Shown here one piece after another: positions 52,153 through 60,703 of a stretch of DNA of 64,000 nucleotides (within the stretch, counting starts at the first letter, position 1; every line of letters begins with the position of its first letter). The position numbers and the translations under genes are program-made. The notes beneath the pieces were generated by a model, which was given only the letters and a program-made list of their open reading frames with translations, had not been told where the DNA came from and ran no database searches. This DNA comes from Rhodocyclaceae bacterium UBA1310 (lineage in GTDB: Bacteria; Pseudomonadota; Gammaproteobacteria; Burkholderiales; Rhodocyclaceae), in the NCBI GenBank assembly GCA_002307175.1, contig DBTS01000049.1:43408-107407 (forward strand). Direction: 5' to 3'.

Positions 52153-52794
52153 ATGAACCGCCTGTTCCTGCTTGTCTGTTTGTTCCTGCTCAACCTCGCC
52201 ACTGCCGCGTATGCGCAGGAAACTGTTGCCTTCAGTTTTGCCGGCTGTACCGACCCTCAGGGGAAAGCCGTACGCGGCCAGGCCGATCCCGGCCTGCGCG
52301 TGCTACTCGAAACACACGTGGTCGACGGCACCCGGGTGATTGCCTACAACCCCAGCTTGCTGCCGCAGTTGCTGCCTGAAACCCGCGCCTTCCTGTATGC
52401 CCACGAGTGCGCATGGACCAATCTGAACCTGCCCATTGACGGTCAGCGCACGCTTGAAAACGCCCATAAGGCCGATTGCTGGGCCGTCGATACACTGGTT
52501 CGCTCCCATCTGATCAGCCGCAACAATCTCGAAAGCATCGAAAACGATCTGGCGCTGGTCACGGAGAACGCCGCACAGTTGCCCCAGCCAGCCCGCCAGT
52601 ACAATCTGGCGAGTTGCGCTCCCGGCAAATCGAGCAAAACCAGTGGCAATGCGCTCGACGTCAATGCCCCCCCGGCAAGCCAGGCGTGGAACAACTGCAT
52701 GCAGTCCTGCGGTAATCATCTGTACGCGTGCGGCCGCAGCAGCTCATGCATGGCCGCGTTCAACCAGTGCACGGCCAGCTGCAAGGGGCATTGA
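52153..52794 (+). CDS. Exported Cys-rich hypothetical protein with metallopeptidase-like segment
   Basis: A 213-residue exported protein. The signal peptide ends at about residue 22 ('ATAAYAQ'). The middle contains 'FLYAHECAWTNLNLP' and 'LENAHKADCWAVDTLV', reminiscent of HExxH...ADCWA proteins such as peptidase-like periplasmic proteins, but the second metal His is replaced by Trp. The C-terminal 40 residues hold six Cys ('CMQSCGNHLYACGRSSSCMAAFNQCTASC' region), suggesting disulfides formed with DsbA. No named family was recognised. A GTG three codons earlier is an alternative start. It is a single-gene unit with its own terminator. Confidence 0.7.
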   Translation: MNRLFLLVCLFLLNLATAAYAQETVAFSFAGCTDPQGKAVRGQADPGLRVLLETHVVDGTRVIAYNPSLLPQLLPETRAFLYAHECAWTNLNLPIDGQRTLENAHKADCWAVDTLVRSHLISRNNLESIENDLALVTENAAQLPQPARQYNLASCAPGKSSKTSGNALDVNAPPASQAWNNCMQSCGNHLYACGRSSSCMAAFNQCTASCKGH

Positions 52795-52827
52795 ACCGGT
52801 TTCCCGGATACCGTCCGGCAAAAGGCA

Positions 52828-52860
52828 GGCCGCAGCTCTTTACAGGAGATGCGGCCTTTT
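52828..52860 (+). terminator. Intrinsic terminator
   Basis: The stem GGCCGCA (52828-52834) with TGCGGCC (52850-52856), an inner CTC/GAG pairing and TTTT at the end, lies 34 bp after the Cys-rich protein gene on the plus strand. Confidence 0.85.
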
Positions 52861-52884
52861 CATTTGGCTCTTCCGGCGTTTTTC

Positions 52885-54060
52885 TTATCTTTGCCGGGCT
52901 AATCCATTAGCCTGCGCCAGCCGAGCGCGACGCTTGCGTGCCCAGATCAGCACGCCGGTAACACTGACAACAGCCACGCAGATCCCCAGCAGGCTGACCA
53001 GAATCCTTCCCGGCAAGCCGATGATCCTCCCCGAATGCAGCGGAAACTGCAACTGCATGAAGATATCGCCGACTGTGCCAGAGCCGGGTTCGGTAACATT
53101 GATCATCGAGCCATCATGATCGTCGATATAGATCCAGACGTTGCCCAGACCGACATCCCCATGCTCCTGACCCGGTACAAAAAAGCCGACACCGTAGACG
53201 CCCGCTGGCGGGAAATGATAGAGACCGCCCATCGGGGTCTGCCAGCCACGCCGCGATGCTTCTTTGGTGGCTAGTGTGACCACCTGTTCGCGCGTCAGCA
53301 CTGATCGCACTGCCATTTTCGGCAGTACCCGCTCATAGGGAGAGGGACTGGACGGGGAAATCACTCCTACAGCAGCACGTGCCACCTGCGGCAGGTTCAG
53401 GCACACCGAGCTGACAGCAACACCAAGCAGGAGAAGCCAGACCCAGACACCGGTCGAACGGTGCAGATCGAAAGTCAGCTTGTAGCCACCCTGCGACCAG
53501 CGAAATGCCAGTGACTTGCGCCAGTTCTCGATCTTCGGAAAGGATAGCCAAAGCGCGGCGCAACAATCGATGATCCACGCCATCGCCAGTAACCCCATGA
53601 ACCAGATGCCGGGATTGATGGCACCTACATTCGGCATCACCAGGCTGTAGTGAAACCGGTAGATCAGCGGCAACAGGTTTTCACGCGCCAGCGACAGCTC
53701 ACCCCATTGGCGTTGCCCCTGTACCTTGCCCGTCACCGGATCGAGCCACACTTGATCGGCAGACTCCCCGGCATTGCGGTCCGGCCGGACCGCCACCCCA
53801 AGTGCCAGCGATTCACCCGGCTCCCTCGCTAACGGCAACCACGTCACCTGCCGATCGGGATGCTCCTGCTCGAACTGATCAGCCAACTGCAGGGCCGAAC
53901 GCTCCTGCCCTGCAGTCTGCGCCTTGAACAACTGCGGATTGAGCCAGCCGTCCAGTTCGTGATCCCAGGCAATGATGGCCCCCGTCAGCCCGGCAAGAAA
54001 AAGAAATCCTGCTGCGGCAAGACCGAACCAGCGATGCCAGACTACCAGCAGACTGCGCAT
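52885..54060 (-). CDS. PepSY-associated TM helix protein (siderophore-linked)
   Basis: A 391-residue PepSY_TM-family inner-membrane protein. 'LLVVWHRWFGLAAAGFLFLAGLTGAIIAWDHELD' is the first helix with conserved His and Asp. Other helices lie at about 150, 200 and 350. PepSY-like periplasmic segments lie between them. Such proteins accompany siderophore receptors and may reduce or release ferric siderophore at the inner membrane. The start preceded by GAGG was chosen over one two codons earlier. It directly follows the receptor gene, so it is probably in the same Fur-regulated operon. Confidence 0.85.
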   Translation of the reverse strand: MRSLLVVWHRWFGLAAAGFLFLAGLTGAIIAWDHELDGWLNPQLFKAQTAGQERSALQLADQFEQEHPDRQVTWLPLAREPGESLALGVAVRPDRNAGESADQVWLDPVTGKVQGQRQWGELSLARENLLPLIYRFHYSLVMPNVGAINPGIWFMGLLAMAWIIDCCAALWLSFPKIENWRKSLAFRWSQGGYKLTFDLHRSTGVWVWLLLLGVAVSSVCLNLPQVARAAVGVISPSSPSPYERVLPKMAVRSVLTREQVVTLATKEASRRGWQTPMGGLYHFPPAGVYGVGFFVPGQEHGDVGLGNVWIYIDDHDGSMINVTEPGSGTVGDIFMQLQFPLHSGRIIGLPGRILVSLLGICVAVVSVTGVLIWARKRRARLAQANGLARQR

Positions 54061-54068
54061 CGCCATCC

Positions 54069-56234
54069 TCAGTATTTCCAGTTCAGGGAAATGCTGCCAT
54101 TGACCGGCGCACCGTAGTAGGCCTGACTCCAGTAGAGACTATTGATGTACTTCTTGTCGGTAACATTGTTGAGATTAAGGTTCACGCTCCACTGCTTCGT
54201 GATGTCATAACGCGCCATCAGGTCTAGCAGGGCGTAGGCGTTCTGGCGCGTCACGATGCCACCCGATTCGTCGCGGTGGATATCGCCCTGCCAGCGCAAC
54301 TGGGCGCCCAGAGTCACTGCTTCGAAAGGCTGCCAGGTGGTTGACAGGTGCCAGGCGTGGCGTGGCGTGAAGGTCCGTGCTTCATTACCATCCTGATCCT
54401 TGAGCGTCAGACCGGTCAGGCCGGCGTTAATTTTCACCGATGCTGCGAGCGCTCCTGAGACATCCAGCTCGTATCCCTGACTGCGCACGTTCTGGCCGAC
54501 ATACACCTGTGTGTTGCCAACATAGCCGTATGCGGTCGCCAGATTGCTCTGGCGAGTATTGAACAGAGCAGCATTGACATTCAGACGCTTGCCGAGGAGC
54601 TCACCCTTGAGGCCGATTTCCTTGGTATCTCCGCTAGCCGGTGCAAGACGCTGGAGTTGTGGGTCGATCCGGTATTGGGGATTGAATATTTTGGCATATG
54701 AAACATATGCCGACCAGTTATCCGTCAGATCGTAGAGCAACCCCGCATAAGGCGTCGTGGTGCTATCCTGGCGCGCATAGCTGACTCCGTAGTCGCCCCC
54801 CGAAGAGAACAGCCGCGTATTCGTAGCGCCGAGAATCAGCTTCCAGCGTTCCGCCAGGTGCAAACGGGTAGCAGCATAGACACTGCGCTGGGTATCCTGA
54901 TACGCGCCGCCATCATAAGAGGCATCAAAGAGTGGCTTGGCATAGTTGCCATCCCAGTTCATCAGGTCGGGGATACCGGTGCCAATGCCTTCGCCATACG
55001 CCGAGGCATCTTTAACACGCGAACGGGAGTAGGTGGTGCCAAACACCACTTCGTGGCGCCGCCCTGCCAGCGGCAACACGCCAGTCGCGCGCAGATCGAC
55101 CTGGCTTTGGTTGCTGTCCATGTCATACCGGGAAGGATAGGAAGCAAGCCCCGTTCCGGTGCTCTGGTCCGGCGTACCGTACACATAAAACAGCACGCCA
55201 CGCTCCTTCAGATCTGTCGTGCTGACACTTAGCTTCGTCTGCCAATCGTCCGTGAAGTGATGGACAAGCTCGGCAAAGCCTGTGCGGGTCTCCACGATCC
55301 ATTTGCTCCAGTCCGTGGCCGTGCTTGTCGAGCGCGCGTAGCTGGTCTGATTGCCGTTGGTGTAATACATCGGCAGGGCACCCCACATGTTGCCTTTCGG
55401 CGCATTGCGCTGATAGCTCACGCCAGCTGTCACGGTGGTGTCGTCGGTGAGATCCCCCTCCAGCGTAGCGCCCAGAACTGTGCGGTTGGACCGATAACGA
55501 TCGAGATAGGAATCCTTGTCTTCATACGCGGCAATGAAACGGCCACGCAGGGTCTTGTCCTGATTCAGGGCGCCGGAAACATCGGCATCCAGACGTCGGT
55601 CATTCCACGAACCGTAGCTCAACCCGAACGTAGCCTGGGTATCGGCAGTCGGGCGCTTGCGCACGTAATTCACCGTCGCCGAAGGATTGCCAGTGCCCGA
55701 TAGCAGGCCATTGGCCCCTCGCAGGATATCCACCCGATCATACAGAATCGTATCCAGGTCGCCATGTACGTTGCCCGCCGCCATGACCTGTGGCACCCCG
55801 TCGAGCTGGAAATTGGTGATGTCGAACCCGCGCGATGTGTAGTAGGTGCGATCCGTTTCGATACGCTCCACCGTCACCCCCGTGGCGTTCTGTAACACAT
55901 CGTTGGCTGTGTTCAAGTGGAAATCGTCCATCTGCGCACGCGTCACGACGGATTCCGCCTGGGGTGTCTCACGTGGGGAAAGATTCATCCCGGTCGCTGT
56001 ATTGGTCTTGCGGACAGTGTACGCGCGCGTACTTCCGGTCGGCTCCTGAACTTCCGACACTGCATTCACGGACACCGTCGGCAAGGTCTTCTCCTGACCA
56101 CCACCGGCGCCGCTGGCGGAGCCAGCTGATTGACTGTCCTGACTCCAGCTTACTGGGGAAAGCGCTGCGCACACCAAAATCAAAGCTGTCTGTAAGGGGT
56201 TGATACGGAAGGAATGGATTGTTTTCTTTTTCAT
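54069..56234 (-). CDS. TonB-dependent siderophore receptor
   Basis: A 721-residue ferric-siderophore receptor (TIGR01783-like). The signal peptide ends near residue 31 ('LSPVSWSQ'). A plug domain of about 70-220 contains 'YYTSRGFDITNFQLDGVPQ', 'YDRVDILRGANGLLSGTGNPSATVNYVRKRP' and a preceding TonB-box-like 'KTLPTVSVNAVS'. The barrel ends in 'YYGAPVNGSISLNWKY' with a terminal aromatic. It resembles FhuE/FpvA-type receptors for hydroxamate or catecholate siderophores. The exact ligand cannot be read. The Fur box lies about 80-100 bp upstream. The downstream PepSY-TM gene starts just a few bases after its stop. Confidence 0.9.
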   Translation of the reverse strand: MKKKTIHSFRINPLQTALILVCAALSPVSWSQDSQSAGSASGAGGGQEKTLPTVSVNAVSEVQEPTGSTRAYTVRKTNTATGMNLSPRETPQAESVVTRAQMDDFHLNTANDVLQNATGVTVERIETDRTYYTSRGFDITNFQLDGVPQVMAAGNVHGDLDTILYDRVDILRGANGLLSGTGNPSATVNYVRKRPTADTQATFGLSYGSWNDRRLDADVSGALNQDKTLRGRFIAAYEDKDSYLDRYRSNRTVLGATLEGDLTDDTTVTAGVSYQRNAPKGNMWGALPMYYTNGNQTSYARSTSTATDWSKWIVETRTGFAELVHHFTDDWQTKLSVSTTDLKERGVLFYVYGTPDQSTGTGLASYPSRYDMDSNQSQVDLRATGVLPLAGRRHEVVFGTTYSRSRVKDASAYGEGIGTGIPDLMNWDGNYAKPLFDASYDGGAYQDTQRSVYAATRLHLAERWKLILGATNTRLFSSGGDYGVSYARQDSTTTPYAGLLYDLTDNWSAYVSYAKIFNPQYRIDPQLQRLAPASGDTKEIGLKGELLGKRLNVNAALFNTRQSNLATAYGYVGNTQVYVGQNVRSQGYELDVSGALAASVKINAGLTGLTLKDQDGNEARTFTPRHAWHLSTTWQPFEAVTLGAQLRWQGDIHRDESGGIVTRQNAYALLDLMARYDITKQWSVNLNLNNVTDKKYINSLYWSQAYYGAPVNGSISLNWKY

Positions 56235-56310
56235 GAGTCTATTTGGCCGAATTGGAAAAAACGGTACCTGTCAAAATCCTGCGCGGCCAAATTTACCTTA
56301 ATTTACGTTA

Positions 56311-56334
56311 AATGCAAATGATTCTCATTTTCAT
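56311..56334 (-). promoter_or_regulatory. Predicted Fur box upstream of the siderophore receptor
   Basis: On the minus strand the sequence reads ATGAAAATGAGAATCATTTG followed by CATT, a good match to the Fur consensus (alternating GATAAT/ATTATC hexamers). It lies about 77 bp upstream of the receptor start. Iron-replete repression of receptor and PepSY-TM gene is expected. Confidence 0.75.
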
Positions 56335-56800
56335 TTTATTTGTAGCACTGATACAACACGCCCTGCAAAACCATCAGTCAGTCATGGATTCTCTTCCCGG
56401 CTGCAGCAGCTCGGACAAATTCTGGAGGGTATTGCACGACAACCAGGATGCACGCTGCAAGCATGAGCGGCCGATCACCGTTGGTAGCAACGGCAATCCC
56501 CTGACAGCTCTGCCCGAAGCAGGCCACCCACGCGAGCACGGATCCGTACGGAACTACCGAACGCCTGGATATTGGGTCCGGCTACAGGCTTCAATCCCGA
56601 CCAGCCAATCCAGACAACCTGAGGAGTCTCATCCGGCCTACCACGCCTGTCTTCCACCAGAAGGTATGGCTTATCGACTGGGTCCCGATACTCCTGTATG
56701 GACTGTAACGGCAGTTTCCCCCAAGGAGCGACATACAACGCGGACACGAGTTACTTGCACAGATCTGATCGACTTCAGCTTGGCAACTCCCGACAACCCC
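56335..56800. other. Gene-poor spacer before the DNA methyltransferase
   Basis: About 465 bp hold no recognised gene. A 90-codon minus-strand frame (56475-56747) and a long plus-strand frame running into the methylase cover it, but neither has a ribosome binding site or known family. A small hairpin CCGTTG/CAACGG is at about 56478-56493. A promoter-like TTGGCA and TATAATGCGC lie at its right end. Confidence 0.35.
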
Positions 56801-56806
56801 TATAAT
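56780..56806 (+). promoter_or_regulatory. Predicted promoter of the DNA methyltransferase gene
   Basis: TTGGCA (56780-56785) and perfect TATAAT (56801-56806), followed by GCGC, with a 15-bp spacer. The -10 overlaps the first possible ATG (56805) of the methylase frame, so the transcript would start after that ATG. Confidence 0.55.
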
Positions 56807-56834
56807 GCGCAATCTTCCAGCCAGGTCACGCCCC

Positions 56835-57977
56835 TTGTCTTTCGATCCTGTCGAACATTTCGGCCAAGTCTTCACGCCTCCCGCTATCGTGGCGCAGATG
56901 CTGGCTTTACGGCAGAACCAGGGCTCGGTACTCGAACCCTCCTGTGGTAACGGCGCTTTTGCACGCGGAATTCCCGACTGCGTAGCGGTTGAACTGGATT
57001 CACGCGTTGCGCCGCCGGGCGCCCTGATTCAGGATTTCTTCACCTACCCGGTGACTGAACAGTTCGATACCATCATCGGCAATCCGCCGTATGTGCGCTT
57101 CCGCGACATCATGCCGGAAACGCGTGCCCGGCTGGATATGACGCATTTTGATGGGCGCAGCAATCTGTTTCTGTTTTTCATCGAGAAATGCATCCGCCAC
57201 CTCAAGCCGGGCGGAGAGCTGATCTTCATCGTCCCCAGAGATTTCATCAAACTCACAGCGGCCCGCCAACTCAATGCCTGGCTGTTTGAGCAGGGCAGCA
57301 TCACGGATTTTGTTGAAACCGGAGACAGCGTGATCTTCGGCCCGTTTGTGCCGAACTGCGCTATCTTCCGCTTTGAAAAAGGGCGCATGGATCGCCGTAT
57401 GAGCGATGGAGAACACATTTTCAGCCTGGTGGATGGCCAGTTGATGTTCCTGCGCAACGATTATTGTCTGCCCCTGAGCGAGCTTTTCGATGTCAAGGTC
57501 GGTGCCGTCTCTGGTGCCGACCAGATCTTCACGCATCCGCAGGGCAATATGGATTTTGTCTGCTCCAGCACTGCCACAGACGGACTGACCCGGCGCATGT
57601 ATTTCAATATCCAGAACGATTATCTTCTGAAATATAAAAAGAAACTTCTGGCTCGCCGCGTCAAGCACTTCGATGAGGGAAACTGGTGGAAATGGGGGCG
57701 CCAGCACCATTTCTCGGAAGCCCCGCGCATCTATGTCAACAGCAAGACACGACGGTCTTCGCCGTTCTTCACCCATTCCTGTCTGAATTACGATGGGTCG
57801 ATTCTTGCGCTGTTTCCAAAACGCCCCGACATGAATATCGAACTGGCCGTCGACCTGCTGAATACGGCAGTGGACTGGCAGGAATTGGGCTTCAGATGCG
57901 ATGGTCGCTATCTGTTCACGCAACGCAGTTTGCAGACCTGCGTGCTGCCGGTAGACTTCCGCAAGCTTCTGGCTTGA
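56835..57977 (+). CDS. Adenine-specific DNA methyltransferase (orphan, TaqI/Eco57I-like)
   Basis: About 380 residues of an N6-adenine DNA methyltransferase. The AdoMet-binding region is 'FGQVFTPPAIVAQML...VLEPSCGNGAFARGIP', and the catalytic motif IV is 'FDTIIGNPPYVRFRDIMP' (NPPY). 'LKPGGELIFIVPRDFI' is motif VI. A C-terminal target-recognition part follows. No restriction endonuclease is adjacent, so it is probably an orphan methylase. The start is uncertain. An in-frame ATG at 56805 sits within the -10 box, so the TTG at 56835 (reading MSFDPVEHFGQVF) is preferred. Confidence 0.82.
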   Translation: MSFDPVEHFGQVFTPPAIVAQMLALRQNQGSVLEPSCGNGAFARGIPDCVAVELDSRVAPPGALIQDFFTYPVTEQFDTIIGNPPYVRFRDIMPETRARLDMTHFDGRSNLFLFFIEKCIRHLKPGGELIFIVPRDFIKLTAARQLNAWLFEQGSITDFVETGDSVIFGPFVPNCAIFRFEKGRMDRRMSDGEHIFSLVDGQLMFLRNDYCLPLSELFDVKVGAVSGADQIFTHPQGNMDFVCSSTATDGLTRRMYFNIQNDYLLKYKKKLLARRVKHFDEGNWWKWGRQHHFSEAPRIYVNSKTRRSSPFFTHSCLNYDGSILALFPKRPDMNIELAVDLLNTAVDWQELGFRCDGRYLFTQRSLQTCVLPVDFRKLLA

Positions 57978-57983
57978 CCAGAA

Positions 57984-58010
57984 TAAATGTCAGTATTTTT
58001 CTGACATTTA
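57984..58010 (+). terminator. Terminator hairpin after the methyltransferase
   Basis: A perfect 10-bp stem TAAATGTCAG/CTGACATTTA with a 7-base loop TATTTTT is followed by AATTTTC. It is AT-rich but well placed 6 bp after the stop. Confidence 0.55.
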
Positions 58011-58209
58011 AATTTTCATTCCGAACAATACTCATACGCATTATGTCCAAAGACATAGTGATTTTTCCCCGCATAGCAGCGTGCATTTCAAATCAGAACC
58101 AGGAATTGGCCAGATTTTTAATTAATTGATATTTTCTTTTCAGGGGGCAACATCTTTTAACGTCTCGGCCCACGATAATCAAGACCGTTGATTGTTGCGT
58201 ATTTCCCCG
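58011..58209. other. AT-rich spacer before the FlgH-like gene
   Basis: About 200 bp of AT-rich DNA (58011-58140 especially) with no gene seen. It should hold the promoter of the FlgH-like gene. No clear -35/-10 pair or sigma-28 consensus (TAAA...GCCGATAA) was found. Confidence 0.3.
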
Positions 58210-58950
58210 ATGAGCTTCGCCCCGCATCCTGTTGCCGCTTTACCCTTCCGCATTGCGGGCAGGGGTGCGTCATGCTTGATCGCCATTACCCTGAGCGGGC
58301 TGCTTGGCGCCTGCGCAGAGAAACCTCTGGTGCAGGGCCCGACCCAGAACATGCCACAGCAGCAGTTTGCTGCGGTGGAACGCAATGTGAATCCCGGTGC
58401 CATATTCCAGCCGGGAGACTCCACCGGCATGGCACTGTTTCACGAAGATAGCAAACCCCGGCGCATTGGCGATACACTGAAGATTGATATCTCCGAATCA
58501 CTCAGCGCCAGCAACACCACGGCCACAAAAACCAGCCGCGCCAACAAGGTTGCCAGCAAGGGTCCAGGTGGCGCCAACACCATGAGCGACCTGATCAACA
58601 GCATTTACAACCTCGATGCCACGGCAAGCGGCAGCGATAGCTACGACGGTTCAGGCACGTCGGCAAACAATGCCAAACTGCAAGGTAAACTGGCTGCCTC
58701 TGTGATCAATGTTCTGCCCAACGGCAACCTGATGGTCGCTGGAGAGAAGAGCATTTCCTTCAATGGCAACATCGCCACGCTACGGTTTTCGGGCGTAGTG
58801 GATCCTGCCGATGTCAAAACCGGCCGCACGGTCAGTTCCAGCGATGTGCTGGATGCAAAACTCGAACAGGTCGGCGCCGGCCAGATCTCCGACTCAAACA
58901 GGCGCAGTTGGCTCCAGCGTTTCCTCACGGACAAGCTGACAATATGGTGA
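58210..58950 (+). CDS. FlgH-like lipoprotein (L-ring protein homologue, isolated)
   Basis: A 246-residue lipoprotein with a long N-region and a lipobox 'LSGLLGAC' (Cys35). FlgH (flagellar L-ring) motifs are present: 'FHEDSKPRRIGDTLKIDISE', 'NNAKLQGKLAASVINVLPNG', 'LMVAGEKSISFNGNIATLRFSGVV' and 'TVSSSDVLDAKLEQVGAG'. It ends in 'WLQRFLTDKLTIW', as FlgH does. The size fits FlgH. No other flagellar gene is nearby, which is unusual because flgH normally lies between flgG and flgI. It may be a second, diverged copy or serve another envelope structure. ATG and upstream TTG starts are possible. Confidence 0.8.
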   Translation: MSFAPHPVAALPFRIAGRGASCLIAITLSGLLGACAEKPLVQGPTQNMPQQQFAAVERNVNPGAIFQPGDSTGMALFHEDSKPRRIGDTLKIDISESLSASNTTATKTSRANKVASKGPGGANTMSDLINSIYNLDATASGSDSYDGSGTSANNAKLQGKLAASVINVLPNGNLMVAGEKSISFNGNIATLRFSGVVDPADVKTGRTVSSSDVLDAKLEQVGAGQISDSNRRSWLQRFLTDKLTIW

Positions 58951-58969
58951 TAACAACGCCACCCCGTGT

Positions 58970-59182
58970 TCAGGCCCAGACATCCAGGACCGAGCCCAGG
59001 GCACTGACCCCCACCTTGGCAGTTTCCGCCACTGCGCCAACCGCCAGCACGACGCCGGATTCGATGGTGCCAATCACGGCACTCCCGACCTTGTCGATCT
59101 CCTGTTCGACAGTCTGTATTGCGCGCCCTACCACGTATTGACTCGGCGCATAGCTCGCCACAATGCGCGATATTGCTGACAT
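58970..59182 (-). CDS. Small hypothetical protein, 70 aa
   Basis: A 70-residue protein with a strong ribosome binding site (GGAAGGAGAG) before the ATG. It consists of an amphipathic N-terminus ('ISRIVASYAPSQYVVGRAIQTVEQEID') and a Gly/Ala/Val-rich, weakly hydrophobic C-terminal half ('GVVLAVGAVAETAKVGVSALG'). No family recognised. It could associate with membranes or oligomerise. It lies convergent to the FlgH-like gene and on the same strand as the next lipoprotein gene. Confidence 0.6.
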   Translation of the reverse strand: MSAISRIVASYAPSQYVVGRAIQTVEQEIDKVGSAVIGTIESGVVLAVGAVAETAKVGVSALGSVLDVWA

Positions 59183-59250
59183 AGCAACTCTCCTTCCCTC
59201 ACGCGTCAGGAATCAATCGATTCTGCAATCTCGTTTGGATCATCCCGTAT

Positions 59251-59868
59251 TCATCGCGGCGCGTCCAGATTGATGAGTGCCGGATGCCCTGCATCTGGCA
59301 ATGATGTGCTTTTCGCCGTTACGACCGGCTTGGGTGCTTTTCCGTCAACACTGCCGAAAACCAGTACGCGCACGGACGGAGCGAGCTTATCCCGCGTACT
59401 CGACCATTTATCGTAATTCAGCACGCTGGGCTGATAGCTGGAAACCGCGAGAACGCGGCCATACTCGCGCAGTTCAATACGCGCCGAACTCATATAGGGG
59501 ACATATTGCGAGGAAAAAACCCGCCGGTCCCAGTCCACGCGTGCCGTGTAATGAACGGAATAAGGGCATTCACTCGGCACGATATCGTAGACGTGACTTT
59601 CAACACCGTTGCGTGCGAATTCAGCCTGCAGTGCCGGCACAAAATCCGCTACCGCAGCATCCCGATTCAATTGGATACATACCGATGAGAGGTGATCGTA
59701 GGTATGCACCACCACTGCATCCGAAGGCGTTGCCGGTGCAATGGAAGCTGCGTTGGTCGCAGTGATGCTCGCCATCTCCAGAGCCGTCATCGAAACGCTG
59801 GGAGTCATGACAACACAACCGGAGGTTGCCAGCGTCAAGAGACAACCGAGAATACGCAGCCGCACCAT
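59251..59868 (-). CDS. Sbal_3080-like lipoprotein
   Basis: A 205-residue lipoprotein with lipobox 'LTLATSGC' (Cys18). The mature part has 'VCIQLNRDAAVADFVPALQ', 'CPYSVHYTARVDWDRRVF' and 'SSARIELREYGRVLAVSSY', resembling the Sbal_3080 family of outer-membrane-anchored lipoproteins of unknown function. A low-complexity Ala/Thr/Ser linker follows the Cys. It has an upstream AT-rich spacer and possibly precedes the 70-aa gene in a transcript. Confidence 0.65.
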   Translation of the reverse strand: MVRLRILGCLLTLATSGCVVMTPSVSMTALEMASITATNAASIAPATPSDAVVVHTYDHLSSVCIQLNRDAAVADFVPALQAEFARNGVESHVYDIVPSECPYSVHYTARVDWDRRVFSSQYVPYMSSARIELREYGRVLAVSSYQPSVLNYDKWSSTRDKLAPSVRVLVFGSVDGKAPKPVVTAKSTSLPDAGHPALINLDAPR

Positions 59869-60256
59869 ATCTCTGAATAATTGTTTTTACGCGCCTGATT
59901 CTAGACGGAACAAACTGGCGTTTTGCCAACTCTTAAACCGTTTTACATTTGACGATCTAAATATTTTCGGCTTTACGTCGAAGGTTTTATATTACGAGAA
60001 AAATACCTACGTAGAATTGAGAATAATTCTTACATTTAATCTACAAAAGAATCCTGTCGACATATCCTAGTCAACTGATTTTCGTGCGCAAGTACTTTAT
60101 TCGGGGATTCAGCAGTATTTATGCAAAATCTGTTTGTATCGCGACGCAAACGCTTGTTACGCAGCCGCGAACACGGCCCCTTCGATGGCGCAAGCTGTCA
60201 CAATAACGCGATGCTGACGCTACACCCGGCGTGACAGATCCAAAAACTCACCGACC
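59869..60256. other. AT-rich intergenic region
   Basis: Nearly 390 bp without a recognised gene. The first 250 bp (about 59880-60130) are distinctly AT-rich compared with flanking genes and contain many stop codons in all frames. The promoters of the divergent lipoprotein and thioesterase genes should lie here. It could bind nucleoid proteins or be a scar of transferred DNA. Confidence 0.4.
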
Positions 60257-60703
60257 ATGACCCGTATCTTCTCCCATCGCTTCGTTGTCCCGGCGGAAGC
60301 GATCGACATCAATCGGCACGTCAACAATGTCGAGTACCTGCGCTGGATGCAGGATGTCGCAATTGCCCATTCGACAGCCCTCGGCTGGCCGATGGAGCGC
60401 TATCTGAAAGAGCGCTGCTCATGGGTGATCCGCTCGCATTTCATCGAATACCTGCGCCCAGCCTTAAAAGATGATGCCATCCATCTGCTCACCTGGGTCC
60501 AGGACATGGGCGAGCGCTCATCCACACGCCGCTATCTGTTCTGGCGAGAACGGGACCGTCAGGTGCTGGCACGCGCTGAAACCGCCTGGGTCTTCGTGGA
60601 TATCCGCGCCGGTCTGCCTCGCCCCATCCTGGATGCCGTGCGCGAATCTTTCCCGCTCGTACCTGATGATGCCGAAGTCATGGCCCTGGCGGAAGCAAGC
60701 TAG
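60257..60703 (+). CDS. Acyl-CoA thioesterase (4HBT family)
   Basis: A 148-residue hotdog-fold thioesterase of the YbgC/FatA-like type. 'AIDINRHVNNVEYLRWMQDVAIAH' holds the active-site region, followed by 'FIEYLRPALKDDAIHLLTWVQDMG' and 'FWRERDRQVLARAETAWVFVDI'. It hydrolyses acyl-CoA or acyl-ACP, and the chain length is not readable. It converges with the OsmC gene with a four-base stop overlap. Confidence 0.85.
   Translation: MTRIFSHRFVVPAEAIDINRHVNNVEYLRWMQDVAIAHSTALGWPMERYLKERCSWVIRSHFIEYLRPALKDDAIHLLTWVQDMGERSSTRRYLFWRERDRQVLARAETAWVFVDIRAGLPRPILDAVRESFPLVPDDAEVMALAEAS

Noticed and set aside
56312..56950. A 212-codon plus-strand frame upstream of the methylase
   Set aside because: It overlaps the methylase's AdoMet-binding region in another frame, begins inside the Fur box and has no recognisable family.
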